Below the pieces are notes generated by a model, which was not told the origin of the DNA, did no database searches, and worked only from the letters and a program-made list of their open reading frames with translations. From Lachnospira sp. (GTDB lineage: Bacteria > Bacillota > Clostridia > Lachnospirales > Lachnospiraceae), in assembly GCA_017621205.1 (NCBI GenBank), contig JAGATQ010000030.1:21803-85802 (forward strand): a stretch of 64,000 bases of DNA. The letters run 5' to 3'. Made by a program: the position numbers and the translations under genes. Positions 17,875 through 26,234 of the stretch are shown here, piece by piece; position 1 is the stretch's first letter; every line of letters starts with the position of its first letter.

Positions 17875-18558
17875 ATGAAAGAATTGAGCATTTTTGTTGA
17901 TGAAAGCGGTGATTTCGGTCAATATAATCACCACTCTCCGTATTATATCATTACTATGGTTTTTCATAATCAGAACGATGACATCACTAACGACATAGAA
18001 AAATTTAATAAAGAGCTTGCCCTGCTTGGCTTTGACAAACAACATTGTGTACATAATGGTCCCATCATTCGTCGGGAACATCCATATGAACATATGGACA
18101 TTAGAGAACGCCGGCAGATTTTCAATAAAATGGTTGCCTTTACCCGTCAGTTGAATATTTCTTTCAAATGCTTCCACATTGAAAAGAAACATATCGCTGA
18201 TACTATTGAAGCTTCTGGAAAACTGTCAAAACAACTTGCTTTTTTTATACGAGAGAACTACAATAAGTTTCTTGATTATGACAAAATCAAGGTTTATTAT
18301 GACAACGGACAAATTGAGCTCACACGCATCCTCTCCTCTGTATTGAATGCCCTGCTCCCGGAAGTTGAATTTCGGAAAGTGTTACCTTCCGAATACCGTC
18401 TATTCCAAGTGGCTGATTTAATCTGCACCTTAGAGCTCATACGCTTAAAAATGGAATCCAAAACTATATCCAAGCATGAAATGTCATTCTGGGGCAAAGA
18501 GAGTGATTTTAAAAAGAATTATTTAAAGCGTGTGTATCAAAAGAAATATCGTACATAA
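17875..18558 (+). CDS. DUF3800 family protein (RNase H-like fold)
   Basis: 227 aa from the ATG at 17875 with GGAG upstream; a longer frame from 17794 reads through the RNA hairpins and is rejected. N-terminal IFVDESGDFGQYN is the DUF3800 hallmark (Asp and Glu of an RNase H-like active site), VYYDNGQIEL supplies a mid Asp, and FQVADLICTLELI the C-terminal Asp. Biological role unknown; the family is frequently found in accessory and defence-like regions with a structured RNA upstream, as here. The RNA terminator sits between promoter and gene, so expression needs read-through. Transcribed toward the glycosyltransferase gene with a shared terminator. Confidence 0.85.
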   Translation: MKELSIFVDESGDFGQYNHHSPYYIITMVFHNQNDDITNDIEKFNKELALLGFDKQHCVHNGPIIRREHPYEHMDIRERRQIFNKMVAFTRQLNISFKCFHIEKKHIADTIEASGKLSKQLAFFIRENYNKFLDYDKIKVYYDNGQIELTRILSSVLNALLPEVEFRKVLPSEYRLFQVADLICTLELIRLKMESKTISKHEMSFWGKESDFKKNYLKRVYQKKYRT

Positions 18559-18598
18559 AAGCCCAAAGTAGTATAGGCTTGTCTATTATAGACTTTTC

Positions 18599-18645
18599 AA
18601 AAGCGATGGTTTGCCTTCTTAACATAGTGCCTACCATCGCTTCAT
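18599..18645. terminator. Bidirectional terminator between DUF3800 and glycosyltransferase genes
   Basis: Stem AAGCGATGGT (18601-18610) / ACCATCGCTT (18633-18642), A/T tracts at both ends, between two converging genes. Confidence 0.7.
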
Positions 18646-18656
18646 TTACTTCACAT

Positions 18657-19856
18657 CTACATTTCCTGACAATCTTGTGTGGCTGGTTTTGCATTATCCA
18701 AAATAAACTGTGCAGCCTGTTTTGCCCCGCCACAGGCTTTAAAGCCTTTGGAAATAGCAATCGCTTCTTTTTTGTAATGGTTATCGGAAAGCACCTCCTC
18801 CACTGTGCTTCGGATAATTTTGGCAGAGCCGGCTTTTAACATCCTGCCCGCGCCTAGCTGTGCTACACGATTGGCAACTCCCCGCTGTTCATTGGTCTGT
18901 GGGAATAATACCAGAGGAACCTCATAGTAGAGTGCCTCATTGACACTATTCATGCCACAGTGCGTGAGAAATACATCGGCCTGCTGTAACACCTCCATCT
19001 GGTTTACGCTCGGCTTTACGGTAAAGTTGTCTGGAAGTCTGCCAAGTGCTGCTGGGTCAACGAGCTCCCCAATGGACATAATGACATGGTAATCAGAGTC
19101 TTTCAATGCCTCGATGCAATTTTGAAAAAATGTGGTTTGCTGGTTGTTTACGGTTCCCATGGAGATATAAATGGTTGTCTGTTTGGGCTTTTTTACTTCA
19201 TAATCCAGCGGGCGGATGGATGGCCCCACAAAGACATATTTGTCCGAAAAGGTTTCCGAACATGGCTGGAATTCCGGCGAAGTATAAACAATCGTGTTCG
19301 TCTCATTGTCATTTTGTATCATAGATAAAACATTGTCTACAGGATAGCCCTTTTCGCTTAGGCGTGCAACTACCTTGTTGGCTTTTTTCATGGAAAATAG
19401 CATGGAAAGCAGGCCGGAAGGCATTTGCTTCATCACTTTTGCAGAGTGTTTATTAAAGGCAAAGGTGGTAGTGGAGGAGACGAAGGGAATCTGAAGCTTT
19501 AATGCTGCCAGTTTACCCCACGTTGCCACGGAATCTGCCACGACAACATCCGGTTCCCACGCCGCTAATTCCTGTAGGATGGCTTCATCCATTGCCAGAG
19601 TGGTATTGACAATCAACTCTGTAGAAAAGACAATATCCTTGCCAACACGGTCGGCATCCTCCGGTTTCAGGTTCATCTGGTTATCATACTTATCGCAGGA
19701 AATGTAGTGGGCTCCGGTGCTTTCGATTTTGTCCTTCATAATATCATAGGAATAGTACCATACCTCGTGTCCCTGCTGTACCAGCTCCTTTACAACGCCT
19801 AAGGTTGGGTTGGTATGTCCGTGTGCCGGAATACAGAAAAATGCAATTTTACTCAT
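18657..19856 (-). CDS. Macrolide-type UDP-glycosyltransferase (GT1)
   Basis: 399 aa, GT-B fold of family GT1. N-terminal IAFFCIPAHGHTNPTLG contains the acceptor-side catalytic histidine, and the C-terminal donor-binding motif HCGMNSVNEALYYEVPLVLF matches the bacterial MGT/UGT signature. It transfers a sugar from a nucleotide donor to a small hydrophobic acceptor, as in macrolide inactivation; the real acceptor is unknown. GGGAG precedes the ATG. It follows the XRE-AbrB regulator by 15 nt in an operon. A 70-bp copy of its first codons is found at 26079-26147. Confidence 0.85.
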   Translation of the reverse strand: MSKIAFFCIPAHGHTNPTLGVVKELVQQGHEVWYYSYDIMKDKIESTGAHYISCDKYDNQMNLKPEDADRVGKDIVFSTELIVNTTLAMDEAILQELAAWEPDVVVADSVATWGKLAALKLQIPFVSSTTTFAFNKHSAKVMKQMPSGLLSMLFSMKKANKVVARLSEKGYPVDNVLSMIQNDNETNTIVYTSPEFQPCSETFSDKYVFVGPSIRPLDYEVKKPKQTTIYISMGTVNNQQTTFFQNCIEALKDSDYHVIMSIGELVDPAALGRLPDNFTVKPSVNQMEVLQQADVFLTHCGMNSVNEALYYEVPLVLFPQTNEQRGVANRVAQLGAGRMLKAGSAKIIRSTVEEVLSDNHYKKEAIAISKGFKACGGAKQAAQFILDNAKPATQDCQEM

Positions 19857-19871
19857 GTGTAAGCTCCCTTC

Positions 19872-20300
19872 TTATTCAGAATATATTCCACTTTTTATAT
19901 GGTTTATGAGTTCTAACAGATTCTCCTCTTTGATGAGTGCAAGCCCCTGTTCTTCGTCTCCAAGGACAATCAGATTGTCTCCCGGATGCAGGTTAAATAT
20001 ATCCCTTGCCTTTTTAGGAATCACAATCTGTCCCCGTTCTCCTATCGTAGTGTTACCAAAAATATGCTTTCCCTTAGGTGCAATCGGGATTCCGTAATGT
20101 TCGTCGGGAGAGTAATGAACTAAATCATCAATGGTTACTTCGTATAATCTGGCAAGGGCAATTACATTGGTTAAATCGGGGGTAGTCTCTCCGCTTTCCC
20201 ATTTGGATAATGCCTGTCTTGTAACGCCGATTTGTCCTGCTACTGTTTCCTGGGATAGTCCCCGAACCTTTCGAAGGGCAGCTAAGTTCTCGCTAATCAT
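19872..20300 (-). CDS. XRE-family regulator fused to an AbrB-type domain
   Basis: 142 aa from the ATG at 20300, which has GAGGT upstream; a start at 20318 has no ribosome site. XRE helix-turn-helix at about 1-60 (LSQETVAGQIGVTRQALSKW) and a SpoVT/AbrB swapped-hairpin domain at about 80-125 (TTIGERGQIVIPKKARDIFN). Two DNA-binding domains in one chain is uncommon but known in Firmicutes. Operon partner of the glycosyltransferase, probably its regulator and self-regulator; a perfect palindrome at 20372-20414 could be an operator. Confidence 0.8.
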   Translation of the reverse strand: MISENLAALRKVRGLSQETVAGQIGVTRQALSKWESGETTPDLTNVIALARLYEVTIDDLVHYSPDEHYGIPIAPKGKHIFGNTTIGERGQIVIPKKARDIFNLHPGDNLIVLGDEEQGLALIKEENLLELINHIKSGIYSE

Positions 20301-20371
20301 ATTTACCTCATCTTTCATACTTATGTTTGTTATTGTTTACATTATAATGGTTTAGAACGAGTCCGTCTACC

Positions 20372-20414
20372 AACCAGCACAAACATTTTAATATGGAAAA
20401 TGTTTGTGCTGGTT
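20372..20414. repeat. 18-bp perfect inverted repeat
   Basis: AACCAGCACAAACATTTT (20372-20389) and its exact complement (20397-20414), 7-nt loop. It lies 27 nt beyond the AraC stop and upstream of the XRE-AbrB gene. No T run follows on either strand, so operator or processing site is as likely as terminator. Confidence 0.6.
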
Positions 20415-20440
20415 GCACAAGGCTTTTGAGTAACCGCAAA

Positions 20441-21322
20441 TTATTGCAGCTTCTTTATAAAAGAGAGCGGTGTGATATGGTATTTTTTCTTGAATGCTCT
20501 GTGAAAGTAGGAAAGATTGCGAAAGCCTACGGATAGAGAAACATCAAGAATGGAAGAGTTTCCCTGTTTAAACAGCTCCACAGATTTTTCCAGCCGAAGA
20601 TTGTTAATATATTCCACACAGGTCATATTCATATGTTTTTTAAAAAACCGCATAAAATGATAATCACTAAAATAGCATAGCTTTGCCAGCTCGGAGATGG
20701 AAATGGTTTCGGCATAGTGGAGTTCAATATAGTCAAGTACTTGTTTTAATTTATCGGAGGAGGTTACCATATCGGAGGAGCTGATTTTTTCACTGTAGGG
20801 AAGCAGTAGAAAAATCGCCTGTAAAAGCTGGGCTTTCAGGGCAAGCTCGTAACCAAGGACCCGTTCATTATATAGGGAAGCAATCTCATAAAAGCAATCC
20901 CGTAAAGCACTATAGGCAGGATGCTTTGGTGTAATCAGATACGGCATGGCAAATTCCTGATGCAATAGTGGTGTGAGATAGCGGGTAGAACAGATGTCGG
21001 TAGCATTTCCTCCTAAAAAATTAATATGAAATACATAGGTTTCTGAAACTGTTTTTTCACAGGAACCTATGGAAATAGAATGAAGCAGCAGAGGTGGTAT
21101 AAATAAGATATCTCCTTCAGATACTTCATAATGAACCAAATCAATCTGATAAAAACAATTGCCCTTGGTAATCAAGGTAAGCTCCGCTTCTTCGTGCCAA
21201 TGGGTAGTAATAACACAATCCGTGGGGGTAAGCTTCGTAATATATTTTTGTACAGGGAAAAAGGTTTCCCCATGCTTGGCTTTTTCTTTTTGCTCTAAGG
21301 CGAGTGAATGCAGCTTTTTCAT
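20441..21322 (-). CDS. AraC-family transcriptional regulator
   Basis: 293 aa from the ATG at 21322 with AGGAGG upstream. N-terminal cupin-like sensor (TTHWHEEAELTLITKG, about 36-51) and C-terminal double helix-turn-helix (ISISELAKLCYFSDYHFMRF and SILDVSLSVGFRNLSYFHRA, about 205-280). Divergent from the GH13 gene with a 137-nt shared control region, so it is probably its sugar-responsive activator. Confidence 0.88.
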   Translation of the reverse strand: MKKLHSLALEQKEKAKHGETFFPVQKYITKLTPTDCVITTHWHEEAELTLITKGNCFYQIDLVHYEVSEGDILFIPPLLLHSISIGSCEKTVSETYVFHINFLGGNATDICSTRYLTPLLHQEFAMPYLITPKHPAYSALRDCFYEIASLYNERVLGYELALKAQLLQAIFLLLPYSEKISSSDMVTSSDKLKQVLDYIELHYAETISISELAKLCYFSDYHFMRFFKKHMNMTCVEYINNLRLEKSVELFKQGNSSILDVSLSVGFRNLSYFHRAFKKKYHITPLSFIKKLQ

Positions 21323-21459
21323 AGTCTTCCTCCTAATATGCGAAGAGCAGGATTGTGTTATAACAGGCAAATATAATGCAAGAAAAAGGAATATTTTCAA
21401 GCTATAATAGCAGTATAATACAAATAAAAAAATCTTACAACAAAAAGGAGGAGAAGCTG

Positions 21460-23136
21460 ATGAAAAGAAAATGGTGGCATGATAAGGTAGCATATCAGAT
21501 TTATCCAAAGAGTTTTGTGGATACGAATGGAGACGGCATTGGAGATTTGCGGGGGATTATATCGAAGCTTGATTATTTAAAGGAGCTGGGGATTGATATT
21601 ATCTGGCTTTCGCCAATTTACAAGTCTCCCTTTGTAGACCAGGGCTATGATATTGCAGATTATTACGCAATTGCAGAGGAATTTGGGACGATGGAGGAAT
21701 TTGACGGATTGCTAAAAGAGGCAAAGAAGCGTGATATGTATATTATTATGGACTTGGTGATTAATCATTGTTCCGATAAGCATGTGTGGTTTCAAAAGGC
21801 ACTGGCAGACCCCGAGGGGGAGTACGCTGATTATTTCTATTTCCGAAGGGGAAAGGATGGGAACCCGCCGAGTAATTACCGTTCTTACTTTGGGGGAAGC
21901 TGCTGGGAGAACGTGCCGGGAACAGACATGTATTATTTCCACATGTTTGCGAAGGAGCAACCAGATTTAAACTGGGAAAATGAAAGACTCAGACAGGAGC
22001 TTTATAATATGATAAACTGGTGGCTCGAAAAGGGTCTGGCAGGCTTTCGTATTGATGCCATCATCAATATCAAGAAGAATCTTGCATTTCCTGATTTTGA
22101 GCCGGATGGAACGGACGGCTTGGCAAGCTGTTGTAAGATGGTAGAGAGTGTGGACGGCGTTGGCGAACTGTTAGAGGATTTAAAGAAGCATACCTTTCAG
22201 AAATATGATGCATTTACCGTCGCAGAGGTATTTAATATGAAGGAAGAGGAGCTGAAAGAGTTCATTGGAGAGGAGGGGCATTTTTCTGCTATTTTTGACT
22301 TTAGTGCCCATTCCTTAAGTGATGGAGAGCATGGCTGGTATGATGCGCCTTTGATGAATTTTAAGATATGGCGGAAGGCCATAATGGATGCCCAGCTTGA
22401 AGCACAAAGGTGCGGATTTAAGGCGAATATCATTGAAAACCATGATGAACCAAGGGGGGCATCCCGGTATTTGCCAGAGTATGCCAGAAACCCGGCGGGA
22501 ATCAAGATGCTTGGAACCATAAGTGTGTTACTTCGGGGGATTCCTTTTATTTATCAGGGACAGGAAATCGGAATGCAAAATGTGGAGTGGGGCAGTATTG
22601 AAGAATATGATGATATCAGTACGAAGGACCAGTACCATATTGCAAGGCAGGCAGGGCTTTCTGATGAAGAGGCATTAAAGGTCTGTGCAGGAATGAGCCG
22701 TGATAATGCCAGAACACCAATGCAATGGAGTGATAAAGAACATGCGGGCTTTACCACAGGAATGCCGTGGCTTAAGGTAAATGCCAATTATAAAGAAATC
22801 AATGTAAAGAGTCAGGAGCAGGATGCAGATTCCGTACTTCATTATTACCGCCGTCTGGTGGCACTGCGGAAGAGCTTGGAATACAAAGAGGTATTTATAT
22901 ATGGGCAGTTTGTTCCAGTATATGAGGATACGGAAAGTATCATGGCGTTTTATCGTGTGGATGTGGAAAAGCGGATGTTAATCGCTGCTAATTTTGGAAG
23001 GGAAGCGGTAGAGGTAAAACTCGAATATCCAGTTCAGCGTGTTGTTTTGTCAAATTGTGAAAAGGTATTGGACAACGAAGAGCATACCCTTTGCCTTAAA
23101 AGCTGTGAGGTAGTGGTTATAGAATGTGGGGAGTAA
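21460..23136 (+). CDS. GH13 alpha-glucosidase (oligo-1,6-glucosidase-like)
   Basis: 558 aa from the ATG at 21460, AGGAGGAG upstream. (beta/alpha)8 barrel with the GH13 regions: DLVINHCSD (about 94-102), nucleophile Asp in LAGFRIDAIINIK (about 194-206), acid/base Glu in FTVAEVFNMKEEE, and IENHDEPR (about 325-332). Length and order match subfamily GH13_31, cytoplasmic enzymes that hydrolyse alpha-1,6 or other terminal alpha-glucosidic bonds of isomaltose-type oligosaccharides. No signal peptide, so the substrate is imported. No transporter gene is beside it. Exact specificity cannot be read from sequence alone. Confidence 0.88.
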   Translation: MKRKWWHDKVAYQIYPKSFVDTNGDGIGDLRGIISKLDYLKELGIDIIWLSPIYKSPFVDQGYDIADYYAIAEEFGTMEEFDGLLKEAKKRDMYIIMDLVINHCSDKHVWFQKALADPEGEYADYFYFRRGKDGNPPSNYRSYFGGSCWENVPGTDMYYFHMFAKEQPDLNWENERLRQELYNMINWWLEKGLAGFRIDAIINIKKNLAFPDFEPDGTDGLASCCKMVESVDGVGELLEDLKKHTFQKYDAFTVAEVFNMKEEELKEFIGEEGHFSAIFDFSAHSLSDGEHGWYDAPLMNFKIWRKAIMDAQLEAQRCGFKANIIENHDEPRGASRYLPEYARNPAGIKMLGTISVLLRGIPFIYQGQEIGMQNVEWGSIEEYDDISTKDQYHIARQAGLSDEEALKVCAGMSRDNARTPMQWSDKEHAGFTTGMPWLKVNANYKEINVKSQEQDADSVLHYYRRLVALRKSLEYKEVFIYGQFVPVYEDTESIMAFYRVDVEKRMLIAANFGREAVEVKLEYPVQRVVLSNCEKVLDNEEHTLCLKSCEVVVIECGE

Positions 23137-23147
23137 TCGCTCCCCAC
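23126..23147 (+). terminator. Hairpin at the end of the GH13 gene
   Basis: GTGGGGAG/CTCCCCAC with loop TAATCG; the stop codon lies in the loop. No U run, so a weak terminator or processing hairpin. Confidence 0.45.
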
Positions 23148-23313
23148 TAGTACATCGAATACTAAGTTCTTTTATGTTAAGCGCAGGATAAATTTTCAGT
23201 CTGCAAGGCGAATTTTCGACGGCGTAGCGGTGGCTACGGCTAGAAAATGCAACGCAGCAGATGGAAATTTAGACAAGTTTAACGTAAAGATACTTAATAT
23301 TCGATGTACTAGT
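23146..23313. repeat. Intergenic hairpin element (third type)
   Basis: 168-bp imperfect palindrome. Terminal arms share ACTAGTACATCGAAT at both ends and continue with mismatches to GTTAA; the apex is GCCGTAGCC/GGCGTAGC-like around GCGGTGGCTACGGC. Mid-stem is asymmetric: CTGCAAGGCGAATTTTC on one side against GAAAATGCAACGCAGCAG on the other. Similar short GTAGC-rich palindromes are, from memory, common between Lachnospiraceae genes. Could end transcription from both converging genes. Confidence 0.65.
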
Positions 23314-23319
23314 GTACTG

Positions 23320-24105
23320 TTAAAGAGGTAAATCCTTCTTTTGAAACCATATCATTCCTATTGTATAGAAGCATAGGGAAAGTAGTCCCATCGCTAAGAA
23401 TTGTTCCTCATAGCCGCTGCCCTCAATGATTTTCTGTGTATCAAATAACGTGTTTAAGGTAACATATTTTAAGAAATCCAAATCTTCTGATAATTTGATA
23501 AACAGGCTGATGACGAAAAAGAATAGCGGAATCCCTGCGCCAAATATGAGAGAATTTTTGGAGCTGTTAAAAATACAGGAGGAACAAAAACAAATACTGC
23601 TAATAGCCAGGTGGTATAAAAACACTCCGAGGTTCAGCATTAAAAAGGTATCTACATCCAATTCGTCCGGCTGGAAGTAATTAGCGGCGGCGATTCCTAC
23701 GGCTGACGTGACACCCCACATTACCATGAGGGATAGAATGAAATACAAGGCGCTTGTCAATGTAAGCTGTAGCCTTGTGGCAGGGGTAGATAAAAAACCG
23801 CTCATACTTCCCTTGTCAATTTTTTCTGCAATCATCCGGTTTCCCACCATAATAGAATATACCATCGGAAAAATAATTGCCATTAAGGCATAAAAGGAAT
23901 TGGACATAAATCCGATGAGTGAGCCGTTTCCTGCCAGGATGTTGGCGGCAAGGGTGCCTTGTACAGATTCCTGTAAACCACTTACTGTTTCCGGTGTAAA
24001 TACATTACTCATAACAGTGAGAAAAACACATAACACTATGGTAAATGCCAGCAAAAATTTAAAATTCGATTTGGTAGTTTGTATGAAATAAGGAATACTA
24101 ATCAT
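23320..24105 (-). CDS. ABC-2 type transporter permease
   Basis: 261 aa from the ATG at 24105, with GGAGG 8 nt upstream inside the end of the ATPase gene (8-nt overlap). About six hydrophobic segments: one near 19-38, a cluster at 78-215, and the last at 235-253. Belongs to the ABC-2/ABC-exporter membrane family. Partner of the ATPase at 24098-24994; substrate unknown. Both are probably repressed by the divergent TetR regulator. Confidence 0.8.
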   Translation of the reverse strand: MISIPYFIQTTKSNFKFLLAFTIVLCVFLTVMSNVFTPETVSGLQESVQGTLAANILAGNGSLIGFMSNSFYALMAIIFPMVYSIMVGNRMIAEKIDKGSMSGFLSTPATRLQLTLTSALYFILSLMVMWGVTSAVGIAAANYFQPDELDVDTFLMLNLGVFLYHLAISSICFCSSCIFNSSKNSLIFGAGIPLFFFVISLFIKLSEDLDFLKYVTLNTLFDTQKIIEGSGYEEQFLAMGLLSLCFYTIGMIWFQKKDLPL

Positions 24106-24994
24106 CCTGTCCACCTCCATAAAATTGCATGAAATAGTCCTCTAATGTATGTTTTCGTTCCTTTAGTGAGCCAAGCTTGCAGGCTGCCAGTTGTGAGATA
24201 AAATCATTAATTTGGGAATCATTGATAGATACCACCAGCTGGTTCGATTCTTCGTCGTAGTTACTATCGGGATATACGTTCTTTATCCGTTGTAAATCAT
24301 CGGATTTTTCAAAGGTAAGTTGAAAGGTCTGGATTTTGGAATGCTGTAATTCTTCATCCGTGAATTCCTTAATCAGCTTACCATTACGAATCATTCCCAC
24401 TCTGTCGCAGGTTTTTTCTACCTCTTCAAATATGTGGGAGGATAGCAGAATTGTTTTTCCCTTATTTTTTGCCTCTTCGACTAAAGTGATGAACCGGTTT
24501 TGCATAAGTGGGTCCAGACCACTGGTAGGCTCATCCAGCAGCAAAACCTCCGGGTCATGCATAAAAGCAGAAACGATAGCAATCTTTTGTTTCATTCCTT
24601 TGGACATACGCTTGATTCCCGTATCTGGATTTATCTCAAAAAAATCCAGCAGCTCATGGGCATAGGAGAGGGATTTCATTCCCCGCATTTTACCAATAAG
24701 CTTCAGATAAGCCCATCCCGTCATGTCATCCGGAAGGGCAATCTCCCCCGGTAAATATCCAAGCTTTTTCTGAATCTTTTTTTGTTCGCTCCAGCAGTTC
24801 ATTCCCAGAATGTGTACCGTACCAGACTGTGGCTTGCAAAAGCCCATTAAATGACGCATTGTTGTGGATTTACCCGCACCATTTGGTCCTAAATATCCAT
24901 AGACCTCTCCTGCCTCAATCTGAATGGAAACATCAAAAACTCCTTTTCTATTGCCGTAATCTTTGGTAAGATGGTTAATATCAATAATACTCAA
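24098..24994 (-). CDS. ABC transporter ATP-binding protein
   Basis: 298 aa with a TTG start at 24994, AAGGAG 10 nt upstream; the GTG at 25003 lies too close to that site. Walker A GPNGAGKST (about 38-46), signature RMSKGMKQK, Walker B VLLLDEPTSGLDP, H-loop LSSHIFEE. A C-terminal extension of about 75 residues is typical of drug/peptide exporters. Operon with the permease. A 55-bp copy of its 5' end is found at 27343. Confidence 0.88.
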   Translation of the reverse strand: MSIIDINHLTKDYGNRKGVFDVSIQIEAGEVYGYLGPNGAGKSTTMRHLMGFCKPQSGTVHILGMNCWSEQKKIQKKLGYLPGEIALPDDMTGWAYLKLIGKMRGMKSLSYAHELLDFFEINPDTGIKRMSKGMKQKIAIVSAFMHDPEVLLLDEPTSGLDPLMQNRFITLVEEAKNKGKTILLSSHIFEEVEKTCDRVGMIRNGKLIKEFTDEELQHSKIQTFQLTFEKSDDLQRIKNVYPDSNYDEESNQLVVSINDSQINDFISQLAACKLGSLKERKHTLEDYFMQFYGGGQDD

Positions 24995-25022
24995 TTTAAT
25001 CACACTCCTTTGTGTGTGTATT

Positions 25023-25180
25023 TACATAGGTAATTGTGAAACTACTAATTATTCATACGATAGTCATAATTTTATATAAATTTGCTTCGTTGTCCGAGCA
25101 TAGCTCGGTACAAAGGCGCAAATTTATATAAAATCATGACTATCTGCCGAGTGAATGGGAGTTTCGCAATTGCTTATGTA
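25023..25180. repeat. Hairpin element A, second type
   Basis: 158-bp near-palindrome between the divergent ABC and TetR genes. Outer arms TACATAGGTAATTGTGAAAC and TACATAAGCAATTGCGAAAC (complement), then GATAGTCATAATTTTATATA on both arms. Asymmetric internal loop: CTTCGTTGTC on the left against CGCCTTTGTAC (complement) on the right. Apex CCGAGC-ATA-GCTCGG. Orientation is opposite to element B. Confidence 0.75.
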
Positions 25181-25242
25181 TATTTATTGTAACCTGTTGA
25201 ATTTTGTCTTTCAATCAACAATTTGCCTTCATTTGTTGGATA

Positions 25243-25406
25243 TATGTATTAGGTATTTGCGAAACCTGTAATTGCCTAGGCAGATAGTCATACTATTATA
25301 TAAATTTACGCCTTTGTACTTTGCGAAGCAAAGACAACGAAGTAAATTTATATAATAGTATGACTATCGTATCAGTAATTTCTTGTTTTGCAATTATCTA
25401 AACATA
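25243..25406. repeat. Hairpin element B, second type, inverted relative to A
   Basis: 164-bp near-palindrome. Same plan as element A but reversed: CGCCTTTGTAC on the left arm, CTTCGTTGTC (complement) on the right. Its stem ATACTATTATATAAATTTAC is identical in both arms yet differs from that of A, and its apex CTTTGC-GAA-GCAAAG is a different self-pairing sequence. It ends 21 nt before the TetR start, so it covers the leader or promoter of that gene. Confidence 0.75.
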
Positions 25407-25427
25407 TTAGGTGAAAGGAGCAGAAAG

Positions 25428-25997
25428 ATGCAAGATATGAAAAAAAGAGATACAAAAAAAGACTTTATAACTGCATTCTGGAAGTTGTATGAGAAGAAGC
25501 CTATTGAAAAAATCACCATCCGGGAATTGTGTGTGCTGGCTGGTTATAACCGTAGTACCTTTTACAGCTATTATGACAATATCTATGATTTGTTGGAAAA
25601 TGCAGTAGAGGATTTAACCTCGTTAATCAGGGTGAAACTAGAGGGTGTAAAAGATATTAAACAATTTATTGAGAATAATGCAATACAACAGATATTTTTA
25701 AATGCGATGAAGGGAAATGAACATTATATTGAATTATTGATGAAACAACAACATCATTACATTTTAGGAGAAAAAATAAAAGTGTTCTTTATTCCTATTT
25801 TTAATCAGGGCATACATGTAAAGGAAGCCAATGAAAAGTATATTGATTATATAATATCATATCACCTTTCTGGTGCTTTTGGTATGCTTAAACGCTGGCT
25901 TGAATCCGGTAAAAATATAGAGGACCAGGAGATGGTTAAGCTAGGTTACATGCTTGCTTCCCAGGGGCCTCTGACACTGCTGTGCGAGGAGCTGTAA
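25428..25997 (+). CDS. TetR-family regulator
   Basis: 189 aa from the ATG at 25428 (AGGAG 7 nt upstream). N-terminal helix-turn-helix about 8-55 with KITIRELCVLAGYNRSTFYS; the C-terminal part is helical and probably binds an effector (DUF/TetR_C-like). Divergent from the ABC exporter, hence probably its repressor. The hairpin elements A and B occupy the shared control region. Confidence 0.85.
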   Translation: MQDMKKRDTKKDFITAFWKLYEKKPIEKITIRELCVLAGYNRSTFYSYYDNIYDLLENAVEDLTSLIRVKLEGVKDIKQFIENNAIQQIFLNAMKGNEHYIELLMKQQHHYILGEKIKVFFIPIFNQGIHVKEANEKYIDYIISYHLSGAFGMLKRWLESGKNIEDQEMVKLGYMLASQGPLTLLCEEL

Positions 25998-26017
25998 AGT
26001 GCTGTTAATTAATTAGA

Positions 26018-26147
26018 TGCCGGCACTGCTGTTTTACCAGAACGATTGTTGACGGACGCATTTCTTTCCTTTGCCACGCCTAAGGTTGGGTTGGTATGTC
26101 TGTGTGCCGGAATACAGAAAAATGCAATTTTACTCATGTGTAAGCTT
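26018..26147. repeat. Mosaic of recQ and glycosyltransferase fragments
   Basis: Three pieces joined without spacers: 26018-26035 equals recQ 27627-27644; 26036-26077 matches recQ 27817-27858 with three changes; 26079-26147 matches the 5' end of the glycosyltransferase gene (19797-19865) with one or two changes, start codon included. Not coding. It looks like a recombination scar. Confidence 0.8.
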
Positions 26148-26175
26148 CTTTCTACATCCATTGTCCCCAAAAGGG

Positions 26176-26214
26176 TAAAAAAATAGCCATCTGGTTGGTT
26201 AGTCCAAATGGCTT
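26176..26214 (-). terminator. Terminator of the DUF1016 pseudogene
   Basis: Minus-strand stem AGCCATTTGG/CCAGATGGCT followed by a T7-type run, 21 nt past the stop at 26235. Confidence 0.75.
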
Positions 26215-26234
26215 ATGTGATAATTCTAACCGGA

